A stretch of 64,000 bases of DNA from Strigops habroptila (GCF_004027225.2 NC_044290.2:5906906-5970905), one strand, 5' to 3'. Positions 51,456-64,000 are shown, counted from the stretch's first letter. Notes: generated by a model from the letters alone, not told the origin. Made by a program: numbers and translations.

Positions 51456-54400
51456 GAAAGCAGTCAGCAAAGGTGCTACAGACAACTTCCATATCAGACT
51501 GTTTGCTAATGTATTAACAAATCCCTTAATGTATGCTTTTGTAAGTGGTAAGTGTTGACACACTTTAGAGCCACATCTGTCATTACATGGAAAGTAAATG
51601 ACTAATGGGAGAAAGCAGGAGAAGAGAAAGCAAACACAGCTTTCAGCTAGTCAGCACAAAGAGAAGCGATTAAGGATGCTGGGCTTGACTAATAAGGGGT
51701 GAAACTCAGTGTTTAAAGAGGAAAAATGCAATGACTCGTGTCTGTCAGGGTAATTCTGCATGCACAGAAGGAACTTTGTCCCCTGGTGCAGTTCCACAGA
51801 CAGTGGTGCTTAGAAAAGGCTGGTGTCTGTTCCAGGTGACACATCTCCAGGTCATGCTATTCAGTGCATGGCAAGAAGTAACCAGGAGAGAGGAACACCC
51901 TGGGAACGGCGAGCCGAGCTCCTTCCAGCCTTTGTCTTGCACTGAGTTTCATCCAAGCTGGTTAGATGTGAGGAACACTTTTCATTTCATTTGCTGTGCC
52001 GGAGCTGCCTCCTGGAGGAGAGGTTAACACCATCCTCTGGGTCTGTGGCTCTCAGAGGTTCCCTGCAGAACCAACAGACCACACTAGTACTGATCACACA
52101 ACCTGCTTTGGTACTAGCACTGTGCCGCTTGTCTTTGTGCTGACTTACTACAGGGAGTCTGGCCAGACCATCCAGAAAGATCACTTGGCAGTAGCTGGAG
52201 TTGGCTGTTTACTCACCCGATGCTGTCTATATATTTAATCCTCTGAATGCTCCAAGCACTTGCTTTTTGCCAGAAGAGTTACTGCAGAATGGGCTGGTAT
52301 AGCTGGAGTATTCACTGCTCCAGGGGCTGGTCTAGTGACATTGCAAGTTACAATTCAATAGAAGCACTACTACTTCTAGTAGTTACATTTCCTTTCTTGT
52401 AGTCACCAACCAGGCCTGCAGACAGGATGCCAAGCTCTTCATTTGAGTGCTTTTGCCCTTCTGAGGTGTTTCAGAGCTTGGAAGTTTACTGTGACCTTCC
52501 TTTGGGTTTGTATTAAACTTTTCCAAGTGTTACTTTGGCTTTGAAGGACCATGAGCCCGCATGATTTCAATGTGAACTTCCTGGTGAATGTTTCATTGCA
52601 GTAAGGAAAGGTGCTCGTTGCAGAAATGCTTACCTTGCAAGGTTAATGGTACTTGAAATGATAAAGGGAGCAGGAAAGGGCAAGAGGGGACATGGGGAGC
52701 TTGGGACATTTAGTTCTGGTCAACTTTTGTTGTTCTCAGAGGTTTATAACCTGGCTGAGGTGTAAGTGTTTGGCCATAATTAAAACCAGGGTTATTTTAC
52801 TGTCTGTAGGTGTTAAATAAACTCTGCTTCAGGGGGTTTTTGCTTTGCATAATGGGACGACCTTAAACTAATGAAAGGAGCTTTTATTGCTTTATTTTTC
52901 TTCTGGGCCTCAAGATTCTTAAGGACTGAGTGTTACTGCTCCTGTATGACAGCTCTGAGGGGGAATTTTTGTTATAGGGTAATGTGGTTTTTATGCATGG
53001 TCCCTTCAGTTATGCTTTACAAGCTCCTGCTCAGGGCAGCTTGGAGCTCAGGTTGAAAAGAGAGCTAGGAGAGGAGAGCTTTGGAACAGCAGAGGAGGGA
53101 GGAAGGGGTAGTTTCCTCTATTATGGGAGCTCAGACACCTGATTTACCTGTGGAAACAGCCTAAAATGTTCTCTCTTCCCTCTCCAAGATTCATTTCCAA
53201 CCTGTGGGTTGTGGATGACTTCTAAAGGGTCTGTGGGAAGTAACCAACCCTCTTTTGAGGCAGCTCACGTTCTGTAAAGCTGTTAGAAAGTTTATAGTGA
53301 ACCAGTTGAGAAACGTTAAAATAATGGATTTCCTTTGGTTTTCTGCCCAGAAACATCTCTGCCTTATCTGCAGATAAGCCCCAGTGACCCTGGTGTTGAG
53401 TCTGGGAGCATCAGTTCTATAAAGTACTCTCCTAACTTCCCATCCTAAATCATCTTCCACTGCTGCACACAGCTAAGAAACAGTCAAAACAGATTTCCGT
53501 GCCATGGTGTAGGAGGAGCTGATCCCTTTGTGCCAGTTCAGTGGGTGAGTACTTCTTTTTCCTTCCTTATATCTTGCAGGCATGCATTAGATTACGCATT
53601 TCCTTGCTTATGAGCCAGCTCTAGGGCTAAAGCATTGCAGATAGAGCAATTGGCTCCACACAGATGTGTTCTATTGCTCCTTCAACTAACCTTTGTTTTC
53701 CCGTGGTAAAGTTTGATGGGTTGTAGTTTACACCATGTTTTACCTGTTTGGCCCAGGACATCTGTAGCAGTGGGAAGATATGGGACAATATGACCCCATG
53801 TTTCTGGAAGAAAACAGAAAAGGAGTGTAGAAAGGTGATCAGAACGTAAAACGTAAGAATTACACACAGGAAAGCGGCAATGTGTTCAGCAGCTTAGCTG
53901 TTTTATTTGCAATAGCTAGGAAAGGTTTGGGACTTGGCCCTTTTCATTGATTTTTTCGGGGGGGGAGAGAGAAAGCCCCATCTTTTTCCTAGGAATGTAC
54001 AGCCATTGCTTCAGTCGTTGTTTCCATAAGCTGAGAAGCACCAGTCCCTGTTTACTTTGTAGTTATGGACCGTGTAAGCATTGCACCAGTTAATAAACAC
54101 ATGTGGCAAGATCAGATATTTTTATCTCCCACTAGCCATGTCATGTAAGTGTATGTTTGACCAGGAAGTGCAGAGCCTACTGGTTCAGTAATCCTAGAGC
54201 AGTACTGAAGAAGATGCTGAGCTGTGGGAGCAGGAACCCCTCTGAAGGGTGATACCTCTTCCCACTGTAAAAGCCAGCTGTGAAGCCATTATAGTCTCTG
54301 AAGACCTCGGAGTCAGTTTTCCAGTGGTTTCATTCAATGTGAGGTTTATTTTTCAGTTCCACTGGTTTGTTTTGCCCTGGGAGCCCACAGCATTGGTGAA

Positions 54401-54554
54401 AACTGGGGTTTGTTGCTGGGAATCTGATGTACCAGTCCTAAAGAAAAGCTCTGCAGCTAAGCTGAAAGCTGTTACTTCTTCCATCTCACTCCCGTGTTAT
54501 GCTTCTGTCTCTCTGATGGTTCTGATGTGTTGAGTCTTCATCTACAGTGCTTTG

Positions 54555-55163
54555 TGAGTATGAGCCAGCAGCGTGCACAGGTAGACAAGAGCATCCTGGC
54601 CTGCACCAGCACCAGTGTGGCAGCAGGACCACGGCAGTGATCATCCTCCTGTGCTGGGCACTGGTGAGGCTGCACCTTGAATCCTGGGTTCAGTTCTGGG
54701 CCTCTCACTACAAGAGAGACATTGAGGTGCTGGAGCAGGGCCAGAGAAGGGAATGGAGCTGGTGCAGGGCCTGGAGCACAAGTGTGATGAGGAACGGCTG
54801 AGGGACCTGGGGAGGTTTAGTCTGGAGAAGAGAAGGCTCAGAGAGGACCTTCTCGCTCTCTACAACTGCCTGACAGGAGGATGGAGTGAGGTGAGTGTTG
54901 GCCTCTTTTCCCAGGTAACAAGGGTAACAAGGAGAAATGGTCTCAAGTTGCTCCAGGGGAGGTTTAGATTAGAAAGGGCTGTCAAGCATTGGAACAAGCT
55001 GCCCAGGGCAGTGGTGGAGCCACCATCCCTGGAGGGATTTAAAGGATGTGCAGATGTAGCACTGGGGGATGTGGTTTAGTGGTGGACTGGGCAGTGCTGG
55101 GTTGACGGTTAGGCTCAAATGATCTTAAAGGTCTTTTCCAACCTAATCAATTTTATGATTGTG
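54555..55163 (+). repeat. CR1 LINE, about 600 bases, well preserved 3' part
   Basis: It reads continuously with avian CR1 text I know. Landmarks include 'TGAGCCAGCAGCGTGCACAG', 'CATCCTGGCCTGCACCAGC', 'CAGTTCTGGGCCTCTCACTA', 'TTTAGTCTGGAGAAGAGAAG', 'CTCAAGTTGCTCCAGGGGAG', 'AAGCATTGGAACAAGCTGCC' and 'AAAGGTCTTTTCCAACCTAA', ending with the ATTTTATGATTGTG tail. It lies on the plus strand and is 5' truncated. The C-terminal part of the ORF2 reading frame is still readable in patches. The low divergence compared with the 39-kb copy points to a younger insertion. Confidence 0.9.
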
Positions 55164-56421
55164 TTATCTGCTCCTGTCAGATAAGGAATGATACAGAACA
55201 TAACCATTGTGCAACTCAAGCTGATGCCGAGGGAGGCTGAAGGCTCATGCAGCTCTCATCTTAGTAGTTATGAGTGTAATTCCCAGGAGTGTAGCAAGAA
55301 AAGCTACTTCTAGTCAAGGCTGTATGGATGTGGAAGTCAATAACATTGACTTTTCTCAATGTACTTTTCCCCACAGATTCCTCTGTAAGTTATGCTTGTG
55401 CTTATAAGAAATGTAGTTCTGCTTGTGCAAGCACTCTATAATATAGAGAATGCTGGTGTATGAAGTCTGAGAGTCTAAGACTAAAGAGCTAGATTCATTT
55501 ACACAAGGGCTTTGTGTACTGCAAACTCCTTTACTACAGTGGCTTTGAATTTGGCCCTCTAAGGATGTAGACACTTATTGTTAGGTCTAGTAACACCTTT
55601 GCTACCACTCCCCCCCTGCAACAATGGGTCCCAGTTAGTGCTGAAAGGAAGTGTATTTACACAAGCCACAGATCCTGTTTATGGTATATCAAGAAGCACT
55701 TGGGATGTCACTAGTTACACAAAGCAGGCACTCTAAGGCTGGTTGGTTCGTTTCTTTTTGATGCTCTGGAGTTGAACCTTTGAGGCTTTGAAAATGTCCT
55801 TGGCATGAAGAACTCGTGTGTATACCTCATAGAAGAAAATATTTGCTCTTACTAGAGACTTGGCTGAGTTCTGCAGCACATGCAGCAGCTTCCGTACAAT
55901 ATTTAGAGATGTGGAAAATAATAACAGCCTTCCTGTGGAAATTGCCACCCCCAACATGGAAAGCAACCAGGAAACTCTACATTCTGCACCAAAATCATGT
56001 GTTCAGATGAGGCAATAATACTTCTTTGTGGAAGAGTGACCATTGTGCATAGCCATTAATACGTATTATCCAGTGTTACCAACTGGAATGTGCATGTGAG
56101 ATTCCAGTGACTTAAAGGCACTGATTTACACCAATTGAACTGACACAGCTTTTGTGTCTCGGTGCTGGTTACCATGGCTGTTATCCCAGGGTTTGCTTTG
56201 GGGAAGCACAGTTCTCTTTGTCCTTCATCTCTTTGGCTGGCGCTGGGTTCTGGGCTCAGCCTGTGGTCCAGATCACTCACTTGGAGTCTGACACGGCTCC
56301 ATGGAGTGGAAGTGCAGAAGGATGATGACATTTGTGGAAAGCAGACACTTGGTTTCTCATCTGCCACCAGTGCTGGGCCACGTGTAGCTTTGTACAGGCC
56401 ACATAATCATTTGTGTTCCTC

Positions 56422-56427
56422 TTTATT
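56422..56427 (-). terminator. SLC16A5: AATAAA just past the SLC16A5 stop
   Basis: TTTATT on the plus strand is AATAAA on the minus strand, only 15 bases beyond the stop codon. If used, the 3' UTR would be unusually short. A distal signal was not identified. Confidence 0.35.
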
Positions 56428-56441
56428 TGTCTTTTTTCTTT

Positions 56442-59400
56442 TCATATGCTTGTGATGTACACGACTGCTGGAGGGGGTTGACTTTCAGGCTGTGATTCAG
56501 TTGGCATTTCACTGTACTGATACCTGGAAGGATTATCCACAGGTACTTTGGAAGCCTCTTTCAGTCTGGTTTTCTTTTCCAGAGCACAGAAGGAGAGTGC
56601 CATGAATAAGGCAGCCGAGATCAGGAAGAAGCTGGAGTTGTAGAAGACGTAGTGGAAATCATTAGTTATATCTACCAGGACACCTGAAATAGAAGCCACA
56701 GCTTAGTCAAAGAGAAGATGCACACTAAAGGCAACGGGGTGACAATCACATGAATGTTAAACCTAAATCACTCAGCAAACTGCCATATACAAAAGATGAG
56801 CATCCACAGGTGAGGTAAATTCTCTTTAGATTCCAGGGCTTGGTTGTGTTTTGTAGTCATGACTCAAGTGATGTTTGTGCTTTTGTATCAGGTAGATCAC
56901 AATACACAGAGAAATCAAGGGGAAAAAAGGAAGTTGGGAGTTTTCCCCAACGTGCTGATTCGTTTTGCTTACTCAGCAGAGGACCGTTGTGCCACTCACT
57001 GGATCTTGGACTCGGTGACCCTGTTATATGCCAGGTCAGAAAACAGAACAAGTAAATAGAGAAATCTCTCCCAGATGGACACGTTAGGGTCTCTAAACTG
57101 AAACCTTGTCTCTAATAGTGTGTAATCAGGGAGAAAGCAATTCACAACACAGAAAGCATCATGACTAACATTAAGTGCCTTCAGTATAAAACATTTAAAG
57201 TGTGACATATCAAATGAGTAATTTAACACTGATGTTAGAGATGGAAAGGTGATACTTGGGTCAAATGTATGATGCTTTCTGTAGGCTACTTATTTACATG
57301 GGAATACTGGAGTACTGTTTGTTTGCTTGTATTCTTCAGTAAAGACTGGTGATGTTTCTTGTCCTGCTGCACTTTTCTTTAGCAGAAAAAAGGGACTGAC
57401 CCACTAATGCCAGGGAATACCATGCAATATGGTGCATGTTATCGTCCTGTCCTTAGAACAGACAGTATTTTCCTGCTGAATAGCACACAGCTCATTGTCT
57501 GGAGAAGAGAACTAAAGCCTCATTCATGCTCAGGTCTTTTAAATTTGCTGCTGTGCTGCAGGAACAGGTACATGCAGGGGTGAACTGTGAAATCTGTGAA
57601 TCATTTATTGGCTTTGGGTTCATATCTAGCTCCTTTCTTGTCTCCAGAGAAAAATCAATACACTCTAGAACCTGGAAAGAAGAGCGAACAGAAGCTTTTA
57701 CTATAAGGCTCACGTATAATGTAGGACTGGTATTAATTCTGATCAGAGTTAATTTGTTTATTGGGCCGTTCACAATTCCTTGAGACTTCGTAGATAAAAC
57801 AGTGCGAACTGACGAAGAAGTGAAAGAGTTCAGAGACAGCAAGATCCTACCACAGTAATTCCTCTCTGTCTTGCTGCTCACTGGAACAAACCTTTTATCA
57901 CTCCCATACCTGACAAACTGCCATAGTGACACTTGGGCAGCTGCAGAAATGACCCTCCTTCAGCTGTGAGAAAGGGCTGATCCTTCGTTTCTGATTCTCC
58001 CTTTTATATCCCTCCCTTTGCATAACTCACCTCCCTGCATGGGTTTGAAATCTCCCTTATTTCTCTTCTTATTTTCCCAAACACTTCTCACCAGTGTCTA
58101 AACAACCAGTTTCTCCCCAGCCTGCTTTAATAGCTTCTCACCTGTGAGAGGGGGTCCGAGGAGGAGTGTGATGCTCTCCACGATGGTGAAGAGCCCCAGA
58201 GCACTCGAGAACCTGTCCATCTCCACCACATCCATCAGCACCTGGAAGGTGAGTGCCCCGATGCCACTCATGGCTATGCTGAGGATGACGCAGTAGATGA
58301 TGAGCACGCTGAACTCAGCTGACGCCACACAGATGAAGTTGCTCAGCCCGCAGAGGAGCACGGCCAGGCTGAACAGGTAGATGCGTCTCCCTGAGAAGAC
58401 TCTGTGTCCCGAGAGCAGCCCCGTGAAGGGGCGTATGAAGATGTTGATGAACCCGATCACAGAGATGAGGAGAGCTGCCCTGCGCTCCTCCACCCCGTTC
58501 TGGATGGCGTAAGGCACAAGGTAGATATGGGGTAATGCAAACCCCATCATCATCCAGGTCACGCCAATAGTATATATCTGGAAACGTTTGTTTTGACAGA
58601 AGATGTCAAAAGCCAGGTACTTCTGCAGCACATGGAAGCATGCAGTCCTTCTGCTTTGCTTCTGGAGCTCATGATGCGGAGAAGATGCTCCATTGGACAG
58701 CTGTGTCTCTTCTGCTCTTCTCCTTGGCTCCTCTCCAGGCTTGGGTGACTGTAGCACTGACCCTGAAGCGAGCTGAACTGGTCTCATGATGGCTCCACAA
58801 ACACAACAGTTCAATAGTATTCCTCCAAAGATAAGGAAAGTGTTTCTCCAGCCCATCTCATCCAGCAGGTATTGAGAAAGCAGCGGCCACAGCGTGAAAC
58901 CCAGAGAGACACCGGTGGATGCCATGGCATTGGCCAGTGTTCGCCACCGTACGAAGTAGTATCCCAGTGCAGTCACTCCTGCCTGGAAGCTGAAACACGA
59001 CCCCAGGCCTAAAGGTAAGAATAAAAAAGCAAATGACAGCACATGATCCCTCTGCGTTGTCTTAAAGGGTGCAAAAAGCCTAAATCCAGGGTGTACCCAC
59101 AGGTGAGATAGGACAAGGGGGAATGGCTTTAACCTGCCAGAGGAGAGATTGAGATGAGCTCTTAGGCAGAAGTTCTTCCCTGTGAGGGTGCTGAGGCGCT
59201 GGCACAGGGTGCCCAGAGAAGCTGTGGCTGCCCCATCCCTGGCAGTGTTCAAGGCCAGGTTGGACACAGGGGCTTGGAGCAACCTGCTCTAGTGGAAGGT
59301 GTCCCTGCCCGTGGCAGGGGGTTGGAGCTGGATGAGCTTTAAGGTCCCTTCCAGCACAAACCATTCTATGGTTTTATCACTTTATTGCCTCTGAAGCATT

Positions 59401-60410
59401 TCCTCACCTGCCAGGCTGCACAACCCGCAGTGATTCATACTCAGAAACCCCACAGAAGGGATGTTGTGCATAAATTAAACTAGTTGTGTTCTATACTAAA
59501 TATACTGATCTAAGCTGACATTTTGAGCAGTCTGCCATTCCTAAAATTGTTATGGAATCGTTCATTAAAAACTTTTTATACTGCACACAACAAGCAGTGC
59601 TGCTTTCCTGACACTTCCATCAAGGCTCAGGGAGTTACTTGGTTTTCTCTCTATGCAGTGGACACCATCTAGTTTTCAAGATCCAATGGGATTAGTCCCA
59701 AAGCAGCATAGCCTGGCTGAAGAAATGAATCTCTTCATTGTGTTAGAAAACCCCCAAGAGCTGAACGTCAGTCACGTAGGAGAAATATTTGGAAAGGAGA
59801 AGTTCCCGTCTGTTACTTCTGTTCAAAACCAACATGTTCCTTTGTTAGGTGTCTCCACACTGCCCCAGCTTGGGAGTGGTGAAATACAAACCCAGGGAAC
59901 TTGGGAGGGATGTTATCATAGATTATATTATCCCAACACATTCCAAGATTGAAAGCCCCCTCCCTTCCTCACAGCCAAAAGGCTGAGAAGCTGCTAAACA
60001 GAACAGACATCTTTGCTCTCCATTTTGCCCTCTGGAGACCTGAAGGTTTTTCCAGAGAGAAACACTTTGCAGTGAGCTTGGCTGGATGAGGTGCGTGTTG
60101 AAGGGGTGCGAAGGGCAAGTCTGGCTGCTCTATGACTCCTGCTGCTCCTGGTTTATCCTATTTCATGGATGAATGGAACAAAGTGAGCACATAGTCGGGA
60201 ATCGCCATTCCCCGTCTCTCAGGTGAAGCTCAGCCACCGGGTTTCCTGCTGCTCTGTGGTACTCACCCGTGATGAAGCCAGCGGTGATGTAAAGCTGGCT
60301 GATGGACCTGCAGAAGGAGCTGGACACCATGCCCACGCTGCTGAGCAGCCCTCCCAGCATCACCGCAAACCTGCAGCCAAAGCGCTTCACCAGGATGCTG
60401 CAGAGGGGCC
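56442..60410 (-). CDS. SLC16A5: Monocarboxylate transporter 6 (SLC16A5), 5' truncated by the window edge
   Basis: SLC16A5 (MCT6) is a 12-helix plasma-membrane transporter of the monocarboxylate transporter family, known for carrying drugs such as bumetanide and nateglinide rather than lactate. Three coding exons are present in transcript order: 60267-60410, 58142-59008 and 56442-56683. All have GT-AG borders, and the stop is at 56442-56444. They encode the C-terminal 417 or so residues. The first exon reads GPLCSILVKRFGCRFAVMLG, matching human GPLCSILVGRFGCRVTVMLG. The second holds the family signature YYFVRWRTLANAMASTGVSL, the cytoplasmic loop between helices 6 and 7, and SMSGIGALxFQVLMD-type helices (here AMSGIGALTFQVLMDVV). 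The third has NDFHYVFYNSSFFLISAALF and a short tail ending VVYITSI. The exon with the conserved first helix lies beyond 64000. One CR1 sits in the intron at 59.1-59.4 kb. Confidence 0.93.
59104..59372 (+). repeat. CR1 LINE 3' fragment in an SLC16A5 intron
   Basis: 'GATAGGACAAGGGGGAATGG', 'GCAGAAGTTCTTCCCTGTGA', 'GTGTTCAAGGCCAGGTTGGA', 'AAGGTGTCCCTGCCCGTGGC' and 'AAACCATTCTATGGTT' are hallmarks of a CR1 3' region. It is on the plus strand, antisense to SLC16A5, and begins less than 100 bases from the splice acceptor at 59009. The subtype resembles copies common in neoavian genomes (from memory). Confidence 0.88.
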
Positions 60411-63400
60411 CTGGCACCAAATAAGCAAAAGGGAAGCAGTTAGGGAGGAAGAGAACTCTCTGTGCCTGCTGGATTGCTGCAGTTATCCAGCATAATGTGG
60501 TAAGGGAGCCAGGGAGAGAATATATAGTCCCTAATCCTTCCAAGAGCTTGGTTGACTTGTTAGCTGAGGGGAAGGCTTCTGTGATCTGCTTGGATTTTGG
60601 CCATCAAGTAGGATTTCTAAGCTTCTCTGTGGTAGATTTTAGTTCAAACAGTTGGAAATGGAATGGCAGAAGGACTTTCAAGTGTAATCTGTTCTCACGT
60701 CATATAAATTCTGGGAATGATTTGAGAAAGGAAAGGATTGGATTTCTGTGCCTCCAAATAAGAGATGCTAAGCAGGATGATGGTTCTGTTTGCATATTTG
60801 CACTCCTTTCACTGTGTGTTTCAAATATTCTGCCACAAAATCTCCTGAATTGCCTGTGGTGTCCTCTCCCTTAGTGAAACTCCTTGCAAGAGAAGACAGA
60901 TTGACCCTGAACTAGACCAAAAATGGGAGAAAATAGACATCATTGAGGAGGATCATTTGAATACAGCTGAGGTATATTCATGCCTACATGGGAATTGATC
61001 TAAGCTTCAGGCAGTAGCATCCAAGCTGCAGCTTGTGGAGTCCTGCAGTGTCCTGCAAGTCATCTTCTTCAGAAAAATACTGTTATTGTCAGCACAGCTC
61101 TTTGCACGTGCCTGTCCTGGCTTACCTGGCAGGGTGGGAAGGTTTCACTGTGTCCACTCCCAACAGGACACAAGCCTAGGAGCAAACCATGCACATCCCA
61201 GCTCCCACTGCCGCTCCAGCACTAACACCACAGAGGTGGGAGTGAGACCCAGGTGGTTCTGATGGACCAGAGCCCACCTCTGCCCTTCCTGGGCCCAAAC
61301 CTGTGTTCTGTTGTGCACCTACGTTGCTGGCAGGCTTTATAGCAAAGAGTTGTGTTATTTCATGAGAAAAAGAGCAAATAGCCATGGTGGTGTGTGTTTA
61401 AAGTCAGTTAATTCTTTACTGTTCATAGAGTTTTGGTGAATTCCATGAGATTGTGGTAAATTACTAGTTTATTAATATCATTTAGCATCCTTCATTTTGG
61501 GGTAGGAAAAAGTTAGTTCAGACCTGCAGCCCACTAGTGGGAAACATGCTTCTCTCTGCATGAGAAGAGGATCTGAGAGTTTCTTTTTCCATTCCTTTGA
61601 GGATGTTCAGGTTTTTCCAGGGTTTATTATTTTTCCTCTCTTCTGAACACTTCAGGTTATATGAGCAAAGGCCAAATGACTGTAAGTTTCAGAATTAGGA
61701 GTCATCAGTGCAGGGAAAATAACCTGTGGCATATTTGTGACCTAAGTCAACGTCTGGTTTGAAATAGAACCCACATAATGGAGTGAACAGGGGACCATTA
61801 TTAAAATGAGGAGAGCAGCTGCCTGTATTTTGATCTGCTTGGGAGATTTCCACCTCAGACTTTGAAGAAGTGTTCAGCAAATGGTGACTGCATTATTTTC
61901 CTCCTGCTGAAGATATTAAGGATGGTTCTGCAGTTTAACCGACCCCAGTAGCCAGAAGTCGTGAATTGAACGCTCCAAAACGATGAGAATGGCTCTAAAA
62001 GTATAAGGGATTTTCATTACTTATTCCTGTTAACTTGCTTTCTAGGTTTCAAACGTTATTTGTCACTTGCCTGAGGCTTTTGTGCTTTCTTTTGCAAAAA
62101 TAATAGCAACTAAAGTGCTGCATTTGTATGAGTGTGAGTTGCGAGTTACATGTGTGTGAATATCTAGGAGCAGGAACCTGTGAGGCCTGAACAACCCTTT
62201 TGGGGATGGCCTCAGGATCCTGAGGTCTCTCAAACCATTCTTATAACAAAATAATCATTAATCACTTTTACCTAGAAACATAACATGGGCAATGAGATAA
62301 CTTTGGCTTCCTAACTGATGAGTTATTGTTTGCACTGTGTCCTTCCCTGTTTCCTTCCATAGCTCTCCTGCTTGGGACCTTCTTGACCGCCCTGAGAACA
62401 GGCTGCTCTGTCCATTTCCCTGCCCCTTTACCTGTTTTTGCCACAAATATTGTTCTTCCCCTTCAGTTTCTCTGAATTAAAAAGAATAAAGGAGAAGAAA
62501 AGAGAGCAGCATCTTCAAGAGACACCGGTGACATTGCAGAATGCAATTTAGTTTAAGTGCCAGGATGATGGATGTAACTGAAGAACCTGAACCAAACAGA
62601 GCCTGGCCCACCACTAAGGAGGTCAGAAGTTGCAGCAGAAGCCCTACATGCTTGACCTGAGAGGGAGTCTTTATGTCTGGTTTTTGTTGGTTTTCTTCCT
62701 GGTTATGCTACTCCTGCCTTACACTCCTGGGGGACAAGAACAAGCACTCCCTGCTGTAACAGCCTGCAACAGGAGACATAACTGGCAAGCAGAGTAATAA
62801 GCCTTTTGTAACTCACTGGCTGTGCCCTGACAAATTCTGTTGTTGAATGTCATTAGTATGAGGCTGTTCTTTCCTTGACTAATTTATAACTCTTAGATCT
62901 ATTTATTGGCCGTCTTTATAGTGCCTTTTACTGTGGTCCCAGCCTCCTACACAACAATTACTCCATCAGAACAGATAGGATAATAGATATTTTCTTGCAG
63001 ATGCTGCCAGACTTGTCACTTCTGGACATGTTAGGACTGGGCTGCTCCTGAGACCATTTCCCAGAGCCAGCAGGTCCCGTTTGGCTCCGTCCCACTAACC
63101 ACAGCAGGGATGGAAGGCAGCACAGGGAATACCCAGCAGCTTCCAAATTCAACCCCCCCAGGATGCTGCTCTATTTCTGCTGACCTTCAGTGATAATTCC
63201 TCCCCTGGTTGCCTCCCTTGAGCTCTCTTTCCATCCGCACCTTGCAGCTCTGGACCCAACTGCTTCTCTAAGGTGCAAACTCTCTCTCCTGTGGCTGTGA
63301 GCCAAGCCCTGCACAGGAGAGCGTGAACCTGACACTGCCTTCACAGCAGCATGACTCAGGGCTCTGCTTTGTATTCTCTTCATCCTGTAGTGCCACCTTT

Positions 63401-64000
63401 CACCAGTGTTGGAAGGGGCAGGTATGAACTCAGGAAGCAGCTCAGGGATGTGGCTGTCGATGGGTGCTTTGCTGTTTGCCTGGTTCAGTTTGGGTAGTTT
63501 CTGTTTATCAGGTAAGAAGGAGCTGTACATGGAGGGGTCAGCAGCAATGTGGACCATCCTCTCATTGGGAAGCCCTCGAGCTGCTGGGGACTTGTTTTTC
63601 TCTTCTGTGCAGATATATCCATCTGCGTGGGGGATCTGGGTACCATGTCCTGTCACCTCCCACATCATCTTTGCAGGGAAAACCCAGTGATTCCCTCCAC
63701 TACCCACAGAGCACAACCTTCCTTCCACCCCCTTCACCCAGAGGCTGCCTCCTGACCCACATCCTGCATCAATCCAGCTCACATCCACCCTGCCTGGGTG
63801 TGCACCCAATGCCACCGCCCAGGAAGCTGGTTTAATCCTCTGCCTCAGCTAGCAGCCTGGAGGAGCTTGGCTTGAGGTGTGTTTCAGCCACCAAGAACAC
63901 ACTTGTCAGGTGGAACATAGAAGAAGATGGGTTCTCACAGATGCAAGATGAACCAAGAAAGCACCTAAGCTCCAGCACTACCTAGTGGCTCATTCAAAGA
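60411..64000 (-). other. Probable 5' intron of SLC16A5
   Basis: No coding exon of SLC16A5 is visible here, and its first coding exon, with the helix 1 signature, is expected further right. No repeat was recognised. A 214-codon open stretch at 63171-63815 (minus) matches nothing I know. Confidence 0.5.

Larger units (their letters stand above)
50617..56441. other. Gene-poor interval between ARMC7 and SLC16A5
   Basis: It contains a (TG/TA)n microsatellite at 51405-51455 and a 0.6-kb CR1 at 54555-55163. No recognised gene or RNA gene was found. Part of it near 56.4 kb may be the SLC16A5 3' UTR. A minus-strand open frame at 55733-55966 is noted under findings. Confidence 0.55.

Noticed and set aside
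57492-57932. 146-codon frame in the last SLC16A5 intron
   Set aside because: It lies wholly inside an intron bounded by well-supported exons, with no homology recognised and no splice logic.

Overview
This is vertebrate nuclear DNA, almost certainly from a bird. Six split protein-coding genes with GT-AG introns lie in the order NUP85, SUMO2, JPT1 (HN1), NT5C, ARMC7, SLC16A5, which is the gene order of human chromosome 17q25. The interspersed repeats I recognise are all CR1 LINEs, as expected of birds. No Alu or L1 is visible. One CR1 copy (about 59.1-59.4 kb) resembles copies I associate with neoavian birds, so a non-galliform species is possible but not proven.

Layout. Positions 1-490 look like the 3' UTR of a rightward gene, GGA3 by synteny. 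NUP85 runs leftward from 12661 to 928 in 19 coding exons and predicts 649 residues. A quiet gap follows (13.1-16.6 kb), then a large CpG island and SUMO2 (rightward, 4 coding exons, 95 residues). The 24.3-30.5 kb interval has no recognised gene but holds several protein-like stretches on the minus strand. JPT1 (rightward, 5 coding exons, 155 residues) starts at a CpG island carrying five CCAAT boxes, a CHR-like element and a TATA box. An old CR1 lies in its last intron. NT5C (rightward, 5 coding exons, 197 residues) and ARMC7 (leftward, 3 coding exons, 182 residues) are tail to tail. Just upstream of the ARMC7 promoter is a striking 0.5-kb pyrimidine-only tract. The 50.6-56.4 kb interval is gene-poor and holds a 0.6-kb CR1. 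SLC16A5 (MCT6, leftward) is cut by the right edge: its last three coding exons are present and its first coding exon lies beyond the window.

The genes do not form one pathway. They serve the nuclear pore (NUP85), protein modification (SUMO2), microtubules and the cell cycle (JPT1), nucleotide catabolism (NT5C), an armadillo-repeat protein (ARMC7) and membrane transport (SLC16A5). I built the exon coordinates by reading splice sites and comparing with remembered human proteins, and the coding lengths of the five complete genes are all multiples of three. I found no new biological system. The best leads are the unexplained minus-strand protein-like segments at 25.8-29.7 kb, the JPT1 promoter architecture and the ARMC7 pyrimidine tract.
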